From: DATMNI01 sp035570275
GTDB lineage: Bacteria; Acidobacteriota; Terriglobia; Bryobacterales; Bryobacteraceae
DNA: 51,760 bases
Assembly (NCBI GenBank): GCA_035570275.1
Contig: DATMNI010000260.1
Location: forward strand, 1 to 51,760
Reading direction: 5' to 3'
The position numbers and the translations under genes were made by a program. The notes beneath the pieces are model-generated. The model was not told where the DNA came from. It made no database searches and saw only the letters and a program-made list of their open reading frames with translations. Of the stretch, positions 1-8,844 are shown in pieces. Position 1 is the stretch's first letter; each line of letters starts with the position of its first letter.

Positions 1-218
1 ACCGGCGTGTCCGGGGAACAGACGGCCTTCAGCAGTGCCCCTCCGGACTGCTCGGTGCCGGCGCACATCTCCATGAGCAGGTGCTCCAACCGCTCCGAGT
101 TGCCGATCTCCAGGAGCAAATCCCGCGTCGCGTTTACGTCACTGGACCCTAGCTCGAGCAAATCCCTGAGTTGCCGGCGAGTGCATTGCCCCAACATCGA
201 GATCTCTATGTTCGACAT
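1..218 (-). CDS. hypothetical protein, N-terminal part only
   Basis: An open frame on the minus strand starts with ATG at 218 and runs off the left edge, so only about 72 residues are visible (MSNIEISMLGQCTRRQLRDL onward). It begins two bases after the stop codon of the ECF sigma factor, so the two are probably co-transcribed and may be translationally coupled. The visible part is Leu/Glu-rich and looks alpha-helical, with no signal peptide or membrane segment. I do not recognise the family. Position suggests a modulator or target of the sigma factor, but that is inference only. Confidence 0.55.
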   Translation of the reverse strand, partial: MSNIEISMLGQCTRRQLRDLLELGSSDVNATRDLLLEIGNSERLEHLLMEMCAGTEQSGGALLKAVCSPDTP

Positions 219-220
219 GC

Positions 221-958
221 TTAGTCCTTAAGAGGCGAAAGCAGCGCATTAATCTCTTCATCGATGGCTGCCTCCGTCACTTGGGAGCGCCATCGTCCGC
301 TGCCGCCCGCAACTGTAATCTCGTTGCGGAGCATGCGGCGCAAAACGAGGCGGAAATGGCGGGCAACCGTGTCGGCGCGGTCGCGGGCAGTCTTCTGGTC
401 CATGCTGTAGCGCGCACCCAGATCTTCCCAAGAAGGCGCAAGGTCCGCCTCGCTAAGGTACCGCGCCTCGAACAGATCAAGATGTACCTGCTGATTTCGC
501 TTGTGGCAGAGGGCGCGTACTTGGGTCAGGGCCTCCGCCAATGTGAGCTTCACCCATTCATGATGAAACGCCGCTTCCGCCGCGGGGTACCCGGTTAGCT
601 CAATAACGTCCCATCCTCCCGCGCTCGCTTGATCCGGATGCGTTTGCAGGGCTTCCTGGCGATTGCTCCGGTAGTAGTCAATCACCAGGTTCCGTAAGGC
701 TCGCTGCAAATAATGACGGAAGGCCCCCTTCTCAGGGTGCGCGTGCTCCAATAGTCCTCCGGATCCATTGAGCTTGACGAAGAACTCCTGCGCCAGCTCT
801 TGCGCTTGTTCGGTATCCCGAAGCAGGACGAAAAGAAACTCCCTAACCGGCCGATAGTACCGTTGCGCAAACTCTCCTCTGGCCCGGACTCCGTCAGCAC
901 CCTGCTCGCGGGCCTTTGCCAGTAGCGTCCATGATGTTTCTGGAAACTGCTCGCGCAC
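221..958 (-). CDS. ECF-family RNA polymerase sigma factor
   Basis: A 245-residue sigma-70-like protein that would direct RNA polymerase to a specific promoter set. A region-2-like helix is seen around residues 35-70 (RDTEQAQELAQEFFVKL resembles the usual D-x-x-A-[EQ]-[DE]-L-x-Q-[ED]-x-F core). A region-4-like helix-turn-helix lies around residues 175-215 (SWEDLGARYSMDQKTARDRA). It is longer than a minimal ECF factor (about 170-190 residues) because of the linker and a C-terminal tail of about 30 residues. The start is GTG at 958, preceded by GGAGGT about 11 bases upstream. It is divergent from a Ser/Thr kinase gene across a 169-base spacer. No anti-sigma gene is visible; a kinase-linked activation route is possible but not shown. 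Confidence 0.85.
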   Translation of the reverse strand: MREQFPETSWTLLAKAREQGADGVRARGEFAQRYYRPVREFLFVLLRDTEQAQELAQEFFVKLNGSGGLLEHAHPEKGAFRHYLQRALRNLVIDYYRSNRQEALQTHPDQASAGGWDVIELTGYPAAEAAFHHEWVKLTLAEALTQVRALCHKRNQQVHLDLFEARYLSEADLAPSWEDLGARYSMDQKTARDRADTVARHFRLVLRRMLRNEITVAGGSGRWRSQVTEAAIDEEINALLSPLKD

Positions 959-1127
959 CTGTCCGGCGCACCTCCGCTAAGTTACCCAAAGCAGCATAGC
1001 GCCACCAAGAGGTTGGAAGCAAGCGGCCTACTGGCGCTACTGGCGCGCTTGGTATTTCTCTAGACTCAATGTCCGCCCATTATAGTAAACTGAATAAAAT
1101 TTAGCGCAAAAAAGGGGTGCTTGCGCC

Positions 1128-3821
1128 ATGTCGCCACAACAATCCGATGATCGGGGCTATCCCGTGAATATTTCGGCTTTATCCGGCGATCCTGCCGCCG
1201 ATTCGCCCCAATCGACAATGTGTCAGGCCAGGGGATTGATCGGCCCCTATCAATTGCTGCAGCCAATCGGCTCGGGCGGCATGGGCGAAGTGTGGCTGGC
1301 CGAGCAGACCCGGCCCGTGCGCCGTCGCGTCGCCCTCAAGCTGATCAAGGCCGGCATGGATACCGGCGAAGTCGTGGCGCGGTTCCAATCTGAGCGGCAG
1401 GCGCTGGCGCTCATGGACCACCCCAGCATCGCCAAAGTCTTCGACGCTGGATCGACACCGCAAGGCCGGCCGTACTTCGCGATGGAATACATTACCGGTG
1501 TTCCCATCACAATGTACTGCGACCAGCATCGGATGACTGTGCCCCAGCGCCTGGAGTTGTTCGTTCAAGTCTGCGAAGGCGTCCAGCATGCGCACCAAAA
1601 AGCCATCATCCATCGCGATTTGAAGCCATCCAACATTCTGGTGGGCGAAGTGGACGGCAAGCCGGTGCCGCGCATCATCGACTTCGGCATAGCCAAAGCC
1701 ATTTCGCAGCTTTTGACCGCCGAAACGCTGTTAACGCAGACAGGCGCAATCATGGGGACGCCGGCCTACATGAGTCCTGAGCAGGCCGGCTCGTCGGGAG
1801 TGGACGTGGACACGCGCACAGACGTGTACTCGCTGGGTGTGGTGCTGTATGAACTGCTGGTCGGAGTGCGGCCGCTCGATTTCCACGAACTGGCTTACGA
1901 CGACGTGCTGCGGCGGCTGCGGGATGAGGAAGCACCTCGTCCCAGTACCAGGCTGCGCACGGTGGGCGGCCAGTCCTCGGCCACGGCTGAAGCTCGGAGC
2001 GCCGATCTTCCCAGCCTGGCGCGGCAATTGCGCGGCGATCTGGACGCCATCGCGTTGAAGGCTCTCGAAAAGGACCGGTCCCGCCGTTATGGTTCGCCTT
2101 CGGATTTGGCGGCGGACATTAAGCGCTACCTGAATAACGAAACGGTGCTCGCGGTCCCCCCGTCCGCTGTCTACAAAGCCCGCAAGTTCGCGCGCCGCTA
2201 TCGCGCTGCCCTGATTACCATCGGAGCTTTTGTGCTGGTGCTCATCCTGGCGGCGGCTGTCAGCATCCTGCAGAGTGTACGCGCCAATTCGGAAGCGGCA
2301 GTGGCCCAGGCCGTCAGCGACTTCCTGCAGAATGATCTGCTGGCACAGGCCAGCACGGCCAATCAGTCCGGGTCGAAGGCCAAACCAGATCCTGACCTGA
2401 AGGTACGCACGGCATTGGACCGGGCGGCAGTGCGGATCGCGGGGGAATTCAATCAGCAACCGGTTGTGGAGGCCGCTATTAGGGATACTATTGGCCAGGC
2501 GTACATGGACCTCGGCCTATATCCAGAGGCGCGGACTCAACTAGAGCGTGCGCTGGACTTGCATCGAGGGATGCTGGGGGCACGGAATCCGAAGACTCTC
2601 AAAACCATCAGCCGCCTGGGATGGACTGTCTTTCTTCAAGGCAAATACGCAGACGCTGAGGCGCTTCTCGGACAAGCCCTTCAGATCAGCCGCCGCGTCT
2701 TGGGTCCCGAACATCTCAGTACCCTATTGTCCATGAGTAATTTGGCCAATGTCTATTGGGCGCAGGGCAAGTACGCCCAGGCCGAGTTGCTCCACGGGCA
2801 GACCCTTGAGATCCGACGCCGCGTCCTAGGTCCGGAGCATCGGGACACGCTGGGCTCCGTGAACAATCTAGCCAACGTCTACGCCCTGCAAGGGAAGTAT
2901 GCGCAGGCCGAGACGCTCCACAGCCAGACTTTGGAGATCCGCCGCCGCCTGCTGGGCACGGATCATCCCGACACGCTGAGTTCCATGAATAATCTGGCCA
3001 ACGTCTACGATGCGCAGGGCAATCGCGCGCAGGCCGAGTTGCTCTACAGCCAGACCCTGGAGATCAAGCGCCGTGTGCTAGGTCCCGACCACCCCAACAC
3101 GCTAATTTCCATGAACAATCTGGCTGAAACCTATTCCGCGCAGGCCAAGTATGCACAGGCCCAACCGCTCTATAGGCACACGCTGGAGATCCGTCGCCGC
3201 TTGTTGGGTCCCGAGCATCCCGACACGATGAGGTCCATGCAGGGTCTGGCTGACGTCTACAGCAGGCAGGGCAAGTACGCGCAGGCGGAAGCCCTCTACA
3301 CCCAGACCCTGGAGATTCGGCGCCGGGTACTGCCTCCCGAGCATCCAGATACCCTCAACACTCTCATCTATATGGCGGCCATGTACCAACGACAGGGTAG
3401 GTACGCCCTGGCGGCGACTTATGCCGAGCAGGCCTTGGCGGGCGGGCGACACACCTTGGGCTCGCAGCATGCGACCACGATGACATTGTCGGCCGACTTG
3501 GCACTGGCCTACCTGTCGCAGCGGAAGGTCTTCGAGAGCGAGCCTCTTGCGCGCGAGGCGTTCGACTTTTATCGAAAAACCCGGCCGGACGACTGGGAGC
3601 GGTTCCGCTCCGAGAGTTTGCTGGGCGCCACGCTCGCTGAACAAAAGAAATATGCCGAGGCCGAGCCCTTGCTGCTGGAAGGGTACCGGGGGATGCTGGC
3701 GCGGAAAGACCGCATGGGAGTACCGGCCCGGTATTATCTGGACTGCGCCCGCGAATGGCTTATCCAGATGTACCAGGCATGGGGTAAGCCCGAGAGAGCC
3801 GCTGAGTGGCGGAAGATGTAA
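1128..3821 (+). CDS. membrane Ser/Thr protein kinase with C-terminal TPR array
   Basis: An 897-residue PknB-type kinase fused to tetratricopeptide repeats. The kinase domain spans about residues 41-340: glycine loop GSGGMGEV (48-55), ATP-binding Lys about 71, catalytic HRDLKPSN (162-169), DFG (185-187) and APE-equivalent MSPEQ (215-219). All key catalytic residues are present, so it should be active. One membrane helix (about 361-381) separates a cytoplasmic kinase from the rest. From about residue 463 to 797 there are eight 42-residue repeats of the kinesin-light-chain/TPR_12 type (G-K-Y-A-Q-A-E ... L-G-P-E-H-P-D-T-L), several nearly identical, implying recent internal duplication. The TPRs probably sense or scaffold partners outside the cytoplasm. 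It is divergent from the ECF sigma gene. A purine-rich AAAAAAGGGG lies 5' of the ATG, somewhat far for a ribosome site. Confidence 0.93.
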   Translation: MSPQQSDDRGYPVNISALSGDPAADSPQSTMCQARGLIGPYQLLQPIGSGGMGEVWLAEQTRPVRRRVALKLIKAGMDTGEVVARFQSERQALALMDHPSIAKVFDAGSTPQGRPYFAMEYITGVPITMYCDQHRMTVPQRLELFVQVCEGVQHAHQKAIIHRDLKPSNILVGEVDGKPVPRIIDFGIAKAISQLLTAETLLTQTGAIMGTPAYMSPEQAGSSGVDVDTRTDVYSLGVVLYELLVGVRPLDFHELAYDDVLRRLRDEEAPRPSTRLRTVGGQSSATAEARSADLPSLARQLRGDLDAIALKALEKDRSRRYGSPSDLAADIKRYLNNETVLAVPPSAVYKARKFARRYRAALITIGAFVLVLILAAAVSILQSVRANSEAAVAQAVSDFLQNDLLAQASTANQSGSKAKPDPDLKVRTALDRAAVRIAGEFNQQPVVEAAIRDTIGQAYMDLGLYPEARTQLERALDLHRGMLGARNPKTLKTISRLGWTVFLQGKYADAEALLGQALQISRRVLGPEHLSTLLSMSNLANVYWAQGKYAQAELLHGQTLEIRRRVLGPEHRDTLGSVNNLANVYALQGKYAQAETLHSQTLEIRRRLLGTDHPDTLSSMNNLANVYDAQGNRAQAELLYSQTLEIKRRVLGPDHPNTLISMNNLAETYSAQAKYAQAQPLYRHTLEIRRRLLGPEHPDTMRSMQGLADVYSRQGKYAQAEALYTQTLEIRRRVLPPEHPDTLNTLIYMAAMYQRQGRYALAATYAEQALAGGRHTLGSQHATTMTLSADLALAYLSQRKVFESEPLAREAFDFYRKTRPDDWERFRSESLLGATLAEQKKYAEAEPLLLEGYRGMLARKDRMGVPARYYLDCAREWLIQMYQAWGKPERAAEWRKM

Positions 3822-4330
3822 TTTCTGAGAAGGCGAGCACTTTTTATGGCGCAATCGGAGAGCGGACTACCTTCAAGGTTTTTAGCGCTTGTCCAGCGAA
3901 AAACAAGGGCCTGAGCCGTTACCAAATCCCAGGGAACTGCAGAATCCTTGAGGACCAGCTCCCTTGTCCATCTTGCCACCTGACTTGTGCACCCCGGCGT
4001 CCCCGAGAGGGCCACAACTCGCTCGCGAGCTGATTCGACAGCGTCGGATCCGACGGATCGTAAAACTGCCGGTCACAAGCTGTTTCATCTATGGAATCAG
4101 TCTCTTCCTGCAAAACGCCTGGGAGCGGATGCTAAGCTGGCAGTGGTTGTTGGCGTTCTTTGACAAGCTTTCCGGACGTCAAGCGAACCGAACGGATCGG
4201 AGGGAAATTGGCTTCGTTTCGCCAGAACACAAAAGCTCCCGGGTCTCGTACCCCGGCTACCGGCGCCGCGACGCGCGTGTTACAGCACATCCCTTGCAGG
4301 ACTTTACCTTGGAAACTAATTGCCAGGACG
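3822..4330. other. intergenic region, no supported gene
   Basis: About 500 bases between the kinase and a small membrane protein gene. Open frames cross it on both strands but lack ribosome sites, family resemblance or coding-like composition. It holds two perfect short palindromes, GCTCGCGAGC (4021-4030) and CGTCGGATCCGACG (4042-4055). The promoter of the genes starting at 4331 presumably lies here, but I could not place it. Confidence 0.5.
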
Positions 4331-4801
4331 ATGAGTCTAATCATTATGCGCTACTGGGCCTACTTCGCTGGCAAGATTGCGGTTGCGGCGGGTTGCCTGT
4401 ATGGCGTTCTGGCGCTGCTGAACTGGGCTTGGCCGCCTGAGCCCATGTTTTTCTCCTACCGCCCGCCCCGCTTCGGGTGGGACCTGGGGTACACTTTCGC
4501 GGTCATGCTGTGGTTTCTGGCCTGCGTGGCGGTGCTGTACGGGATCGTCCTGGACCAGCGCTATCGCTGCCGTGTCTGCCTGCGGCGTCTGCGGATGCCG
4601 ATCATGACCGGTTCCTGGAGCCGGATGCTGTTGTTCGGGAGGCCGCGGACCGAGTATATTTGTCTGTATGGACACGGAACGCTGAAGGAAGACGAGTTCG
4701 TCGGCGATGCCGAATGGGCCGGAGTGGAATGGACCCCCCATTCGGACGACATCTGGGATGAACTCTGCGCCGCCAGCAAGGAATCCGGCGATCCGTTGTG
4801 A
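4331..4801 (+). CDS. small membrane protein with a CxxC motif, unknown function
   Basis: About 156 residues from ATG 4331; an in-frame ATG at 4346 is an alternative, and the open frame extends further upstream without protein-like sequence. Two hydrophobic helices are seen (about residues 10-30 and 53-78), followed by a soluble tail starting YRCRVCLRRLRMP, whose C-x-x-C could be half of a zinc knuckle, then a second Cys/His region (YICLYGHG). C-R-V-C with C-L-Y-G-H resembles a degenerate zinc-ribbon. The stop overlaps the GTG of the next gene (GTGA), indicating coupled translation. I do not recognise a named family. The two proteins may work together at the membrane. Confidence 0.6.
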   Translation: MSLIIMRYWAYFAGKIAVAAGCLYGVLALLNWAWPPEPMFFSYRPPRFGWDLGYTFAVMLWFLACVAVLYGIVLDQRYRCRVCLRRLRMPIMTGSWSRMLLFGRPRTEYICLYGHGTLKEDEFVGDAEWAGVEWTPHSDDIWDELCAASKESGDPL

Positions 4802-5178
4802 ATCCAGGCCCCGGTGTGAATCCGGCCCCCGGTGTGAGTCCGGTCCCGCGGTGGCGTATCGCGGCGGCTTGGACGGTTCTGGCTCTCCTGGCCGCGTTTG
4901 CGGTGGTGTTGGTGCCCACCTACTACCGCAACCTGAAGCTCCAGCGTTCCGTGGTAGAAATTACACAGAACGTGGAAAACCAGACGCAGCCGGACGACCG
5001 AATCCGGCTCCTGGTGGTGAATAGAGCCCGGGAACTGGACCTCCCGGTTAAGGCCGATAACGTGCACATTAATCGTTGGCAGCGGAAGTTGCGGATTGAC
5101 GTGGGTTATTTTGTGCGCGTGGCTTTTCCAGGGTACACCGTGGACCTGCATTTTCATCCCGCGTCAACCAGCCAGTAG
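4798..5178 (+). CDS. single-pass membrane protein, DUF4845-like
   Basis: A 126-residue protein starting at GTG 4798, which overlaps the stop of the upstream gene. A short Pro/Gly-rich N-terminus made of near-repeats (NPGPGVNPAPGVSPVP) precedes one membrane helix (about residues 20-42). The exported C-terminal domain of about 80 residues is predicted alpha/beta (LLVVNRARELDLPVKADN then VGYFVRVAFPGYTVDLHF). This layout resembles small DUF4845-type proteins, but the assignment is tentative. Translational coupling to the CxxC membrane protein suggests one functional unit. Confidence 0.6.
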   Translation: MNPGPGVNPAPGVSPVPRWRIAAAWTVLALLAAFAVVLVPTYYRNLKLQRSVVEITQNVENQTQPDDRIRLLVVNRARELDLPVKADNVHINRWQRKLRIDVGYFVRVAFPGYTVDLHFHPASTSQ

Positions 5179-5191
5179 CGCCAGGAACACA

Positions 5192-5331
5192 CTCTGGGTC
5201 CGGCGGATTGGCAATCCGCCTGCCGCGAGCTTTGATGAGCCCTCCGGGGAAGGCCACAACACGGACGGGCTCGCTGCCGGATCGCCCGAGGCGGATTAAC
5301 AATCCGCCGCAGGTTAGCAACCTGCCCCACA
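5192..5331. repeat. dispersed double-hairpin repeat, copy 1 (family A)
   Basis: Contains GGCGGATT-GGC-AATCCGCC (5202-5220), GGCGGATTAACAATCCGCC (5290-5308) and, directly after it, GCAGGTTAGCAACCTGC (5309-5325). Each is a perfect stem with a three-base loop. A run CCCCACA follows and ends one base before the start codon at 5333. Related copies lie at 17965-18019 and 36623-36699. The flanking word CTCTGGGTCC in this copy appears reverse-complemented next to the hairpin in the third copy, so the modules occur in both orientations. Confidence 0.8.
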
Positions 5332-5332
5332 C

Positions 5333-7951
5333 ATGCGAGAATCAGATGTAGTGCCTAGAAACCAGGTTAAGCCGCTAAAGAAGGAAATGAGGCTGCGCAT
5401 TCCCCGTGGAGCGGGGTTGACGCGGATGATGCTGGGGCCCGCCGGCCGGGTCCTGCTGATCGTCTTTGCGGTCATAGTCATCCTGGCGCTCGGAGTCTTC
5501 ACTTTTTATTACGCCAAGTACTCGCGGTTGATCGACCAGAAGCTGCGCGCCGGCGTCTTCGCCAACACTGCCAAAATCTATGGGGCGCCGCCATCGATTG
5601 CGGTAGGCGACGTCACCACGCCAGCCGATATCGCGGCCGAACTCCGCCGGGGCGGGTACAACGAATCGCACGGCAATGCCATCGGCTATTTCCTGGTCCA
5701 CCCCAGTTTCATCGAGATCTTCCCGGGGCCCGAGTCTTACTTTGACCAGGAGGCCGGCGTGATTCGCTTCGCCCGCGGCCGGATCTCGCAGATCGTCTCG
5801 CTGCAGGACAACACCGAGCGCAACCAGTACCAGCTCGAACCGCAGTTGATTACTGCCCTGTCCGGCCCCAGCCGCGAGAAGCGGCGCATGGTCAGGTTTC
5901 CCGATATTCCGCGGGTCCTGGTGGATGCGCTCACGTCGGCCGAGGACAAACGCTTCTTCCAGCACAACGGCTTCGACCCGATCGGCATCATCCGGGCCGT
6001 GTACGTGGACATAAAGGAAGGCCGCAAGGACCAGGGCGCCTCCACCCTCAGCATGCAGCTTGCCCGCATGTTTTGGCTGGACCAAAACAAGAGTTGGACC
6101 CGCAAACTGGCCGAGATGGTCATCACCCTGCAGCTTGAGCAGAAGCTGACCAAGAAGGAGATCTTCGAGGATTACGCCAACCAGATCTACCTGGGCTGGC
6201 GCGGTTCGTTCCGCATCCGCGGTTTTGGCGCCGCCGCGGACGCGTTCTTGGGAAAGGACCTGAGCCAGATTACCCTGCCCGAGGCCGCCGAACTGGCCGG
6301 CCTGCCCCGGTGGCCGGCCTACTTCGACCCGTTTCGCCACCCCGACCACCTGCGCGACCGGCGCAACCTGGTGCTCGGCCTGATGCGCCAGAACGGGTTG
6401 ATCGGCGACCGCGATTATGCCGTGGCCATCGAAGCGCCCCTGACCGTGGCCAAGGGGACGGTGCAATCGGCCGAGGCTCCGTACTTCGTGGATTTGGTGA
6501 ACGACGACATGCAGACGCGATTCCAGGACAGCGATCTGCAGTCCAACGGCTTCCGCATCTACACTACCCTGGACATGAACCTGCAGCGGGCCGCCGCCGA
6601 AGCCGTGCGTCTGGGCATGGCGAATGTGGATGAGCTGATCAAGAAGCAGCGCCGCTTCAAGGGCCAGACGCCGCCCGAGGCCCAGGTAGCGCTGGTGGCA
6701 CTGGATCCGCACACCGGGGAGGTAAAAGCGCTGGTGGGCGGGCGGAATTACGGCATGAGCCAGCTCAACCACGTGCTGTCCAAGCGCCAGCCGGGTTCCA
6801 TCTTTAAGCCTTTTGTATATGCGGCGGCGCTGGATATGGCGGTGCAGGGCCGGCCGCAGCCGCTCACGCCGGCCAGCATCATGGTGGATGAGCCGACCAC
6901 GTTCTGGTTCGACGGCAAACCCTATGAGCCGGGCAATTTCGAGCATGACTTCAAAGGCCCGGTGACGCTGCGGCAGGCGCTGGCGCACTCCCTCAACGTA
7001 GCCACCGTGAAGGTGGCCGAGCAGGTGGGCTACGACAAAGTGGTGGAGATGGCCAACCGGGCCGGCATGAACTACAAGATCCAGCCGACGCCGGCGGTGG
7101 CGCTGGGTGCGTACGAGATTACCCCGGTGGAAGCGGCGGGCGCATATACCATGTTCGCCAACGGCGGCGATTACATCAAGCCGAGCTTCCTTTCCCTGGT
7201 GCGGGACGACAAGGGGAAGCAGGTCTACAAGAACAAGATCGAGGACAAGCAGGTGCTGGACGCACGGGTGGCCTACCTGATGACCAGCATGATGGAAGAG
7301 GTGCTGCGCACGGGCACCGCGGCCGGTGTGCGGGCCAAATACGGCCTGACTATTCCGGCGGCGGGCAAGACCGGAACCTCGCACGACGGCTGGTTCGCCG
7401 GCTATACTTCGGAATTGCTGTGCGTGGTCTGGGTGGGTTTCGACGACAACAAAACGATCGACCTGCAAGGCGCCCATTCGGCGGCGCCGATCTGGGCTGA
7501 ATTCATGAAACGGGCGCTGGGATTTCGCGCCTATCGCGACGCCAAGACCTTCCGGGCGCCGGCGGGGATCGTTTCCGTCGACATCGATCCGCTGACGGGG
7601 ATGGCGGCCACACCCTCCTGCCCGGTAAAGCGAGCCGAGGTTTTCATCGCCGGGACCCAACCTTTGGAAGCCTGCACGATGCACAGCAGCGGACGGACCG
7701 ACGTTACCAATGTATCCGGCTGGGACACCTCGCCGCCGCCTCCCACCAAGCCGCCTACCGCCTATGCCGCGCCAACCATCACGGGATCGCAGGGGGACGG
7801 CCAGGTGTCGCCCGCCGAAATGGCGCGCCGGGCTGCGCGCCAGACCGGTCAGATGCCATCCGATGCCATTCCGGCGCAAACCCCGAAGCCCGAGCCAAAG
7901 AAAGAACAGAAGAAAGGGATACTCCACCGCATCTTCGGGGTCTTTAAATGA
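5333..7951 (+). CDS. bifunctional penicillin-binding protein (PBP1A/1B type)
   Basis: An 872-residue class A PBP that polymerises lipid II (glycosyltransferase) and cross-links peptidoglycan (transpeptidase) outside the inner membrane. One membrane helix lies at about 39-59, then a UB2H-like linker (about 75-170). The GT51 domain has EDKRFFQHNGFD (catalytic Glu about 204) and QGASTLSMQLARM. The transpeptidase has the nucleophile motif S-I-F-K (Ser489, Lys492), an SLN motif and KTGTS (Lys679), all intact. A Pro-rich tail ends in a basic Lys-rich segment. The ATG at 5333 sits immediately after a repeat element with no ribosome site; ATG 5387, preceded by AAGAAGGAA, is an alternative start but poorly spaced. 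The last bases (GTCTTTAAATGA) are imperfectly repeated 35 bases downstream. Confidence 0.95.
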   Translation: MRESDVVPRNQVKPLKKEMRLRIPRGAGLTRMMLGPAGRVLLIVFAVIVILALGVFTFYYAKYSRLIDQKLRAGVFANTAKIYGAPPSIAVGDVTTPADIAAELRRGGYNESHGNAIGYFLVHPSFIEIFPGPESYFDQEAGVIRFARGRISQIVSLQDNTERNQYQLEPQLITALSGPSREKRRMVRFPDIPRVLVDALTSAEDKRFFQHNGFDPIGIIRAVYVDIKEGRKDQGASTLSMQLARMFWLDQNKSWTRKLAEMVITLQLEQKLTKKEIFEDYANQIYLGWRGSFRIRGFGAAADAFLGKDLSQITLPEAAELAGLPRWPAYFDPFRHPDHLRDRRNLVLGLMRQNGLIGDRDYAVAIEAPLTVAKGTVQSAEAPYFVDLVNDDMQTRFQDSDLQSNGFRIYTTLDMNLQRAAAEAVRLGMANVDELIKKQRRFKGQTPPEAQVALVALDPHTGEVKALVGGRNYGMSQLNHVLSKRQPGSIFKPFVYAAALDMAVQGRPQPLTPASIMVDEPTTFWFDGKPYEPGNFEHDFKGPVTLRQALAHSLNVATVKVAEQVGYDKVVEMANRAGMNYKIQPTPAVALGAYEITPVEAAGAYTMFANGGDYIKPSFLSLVRDDKGKQVYKNKIEDKQVLDARVAYLMTSMMEEVLRTGTAAGVRAKYGLTIPAAGKTGTSHDGWFAGYTSELLCVVWVGFDDNKTIDLQGAHSAAPIWAEFMKRALGFRAYRDAKTFRAPAGIVSVDIDPLTGMAATPSCPVKRAEVFIAGTQPLEACTMHSSGRTDVTNVSGWDTSPPPPTKPPTAYAAPTITGSQGDGQVSPAEMARRAARQTGQMPSDAIPAQTPKPEPKKEQKKGILHRIFGVFK

Positions 7952-8000
7952 CGGTGTATTTATGATGATGGGTGTGTTTAAATGAGTGGAGGAGGCCACC

Positions 8001-8843
8001 ATGGTTTTCCGCAGAGTCTCCGTTGCCCGAGTGGCTGGTGCGCTAGTGGCTGGCGCTATCGTATCTACCGCGGGTGCCGCGCTCGCTTTCTCACAACAAC
8101 CGAACAACGCTATACTGGACCGGACTCTTGAACGGACCAGGGCGTCCCTTCAACCCGCCGCCGTTCAACCTGCTAACGATGCGCCGAAACCGCAGCTTTC
8201 GCCCGAAATGCGCGGCGATATCTTCATGGCGCGCAAGATGTATCGCGAAGCCATCGAAGCCTTCGGCGAAGGTTCCGGTAAAGACCCGGTGCTCAAGAAC
8301 AAGACCGGCATCGCGTACCACCAGCTTTTGCAGCTCGACAGCGCCCGAAAGTATTACGACCAGTCCGTCCGCCTGAAGTCGGATTACCCGGAAGCCATCA
8401 ACAATCTGGGAACGGTCTACTACGCCAAGAAGAGTTATCGCCGGGCCATTTCTTATTACCGGCGGGCGCTCCACCTGTCGCCGGATTCGGCTTCGATCTA
8501 CAGCAATCTGGGGACCGCGCTCTTCGCGCGCAAGCAGTACGCGGAAGCTACCGAGGCTTTCCAGACCGCGCTCCGGCTTGACCCCGATGTTTTCGAACAC
8601 CACAGCACGTACGGCGTTCTGCTCCAGGAGCGCAGTGTGGAAGAACGCGCCAAGTTCCATTACTACGTCGCCAAGATGTATGCCAAGGGCGGCCGCGACG
8701 AACTGGCGATTCAGTATTTGAGGAAAGCCCTGGAGGAGGGCTTCAAGGAACGCAAGAAACTGACCGAGGATCCGGAGTTTGCCGCTCTTCGGGAACTGCC
8801 GGAGTTTAAGCAACTACTGACTTTGGAACCGCGTGTGCTTTAG
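8001..8843 (+). CDS. exported TPR-repeat protein
   Basis: A 280-residue protein starting at ATG 8001 with the strong ribosome site GGAGGAGG just upstream; an in-frame GTG at 7986 overlaps that site and is unlikely. The N-terminus has a signal peptide (VARVAGALVAGAIVSTAGAA, cleavage near ALA-FSQQ). Residues about 65-210 hold at least four TPR units (YREAIEAFGEG, LDSARKYYDQSVRLKSDYPE, YRRAISYYRRALHLSPDSAS, YAEATEAFQTALRLDPDVFE). It probably acts as a periplasmic scaffold. It directly follows the PBP gene, and its stop overlaps the longest possible frame of the next TPR lipoprotein, so a PBP-TPR-lipoprotein operon is likely. Confidence 0.85.
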   Translation: MVFRRVSVARVAGALVAGAIVSTAGAALAFSQQPNNAILDRTLERTRASLQPAAVQPANDAPKPQLSPEMRGDIFMARKMYREAIEAFGEGSGKDPVLKNKTGIAYHQLLQLDSARKYYDQSVRLKSDYPEAINNLGTVYYAKKSYRRAISYYRRALHLSPDSASIYSNLGTALFARKQYAEATEAFQTALRLDPDVFEHHSTYGVLLQERSVEERAKFHYYVAKMYAKGGRDELAIQYLRKALEEGFKERKKLTEDPEFAALRELPEFKQLLTLEPRVL

Positions 8844-8844
8844 G

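Noticed and set aside
3964..4440. A 158-residue plus-strand frame in the gap after the kinase
   Set aside because: No ribosome site, no family, and it overlaps the better supported small membrane protein frame.
5375..8107. A 910-residue open frame on the minus strand across the PBP gene
   Set aside because: It is antisense to a gene with every catalytic motif intact, has His/Arg/Gly-rich composition typical of GC-rich shadow frames, and resembles no family.
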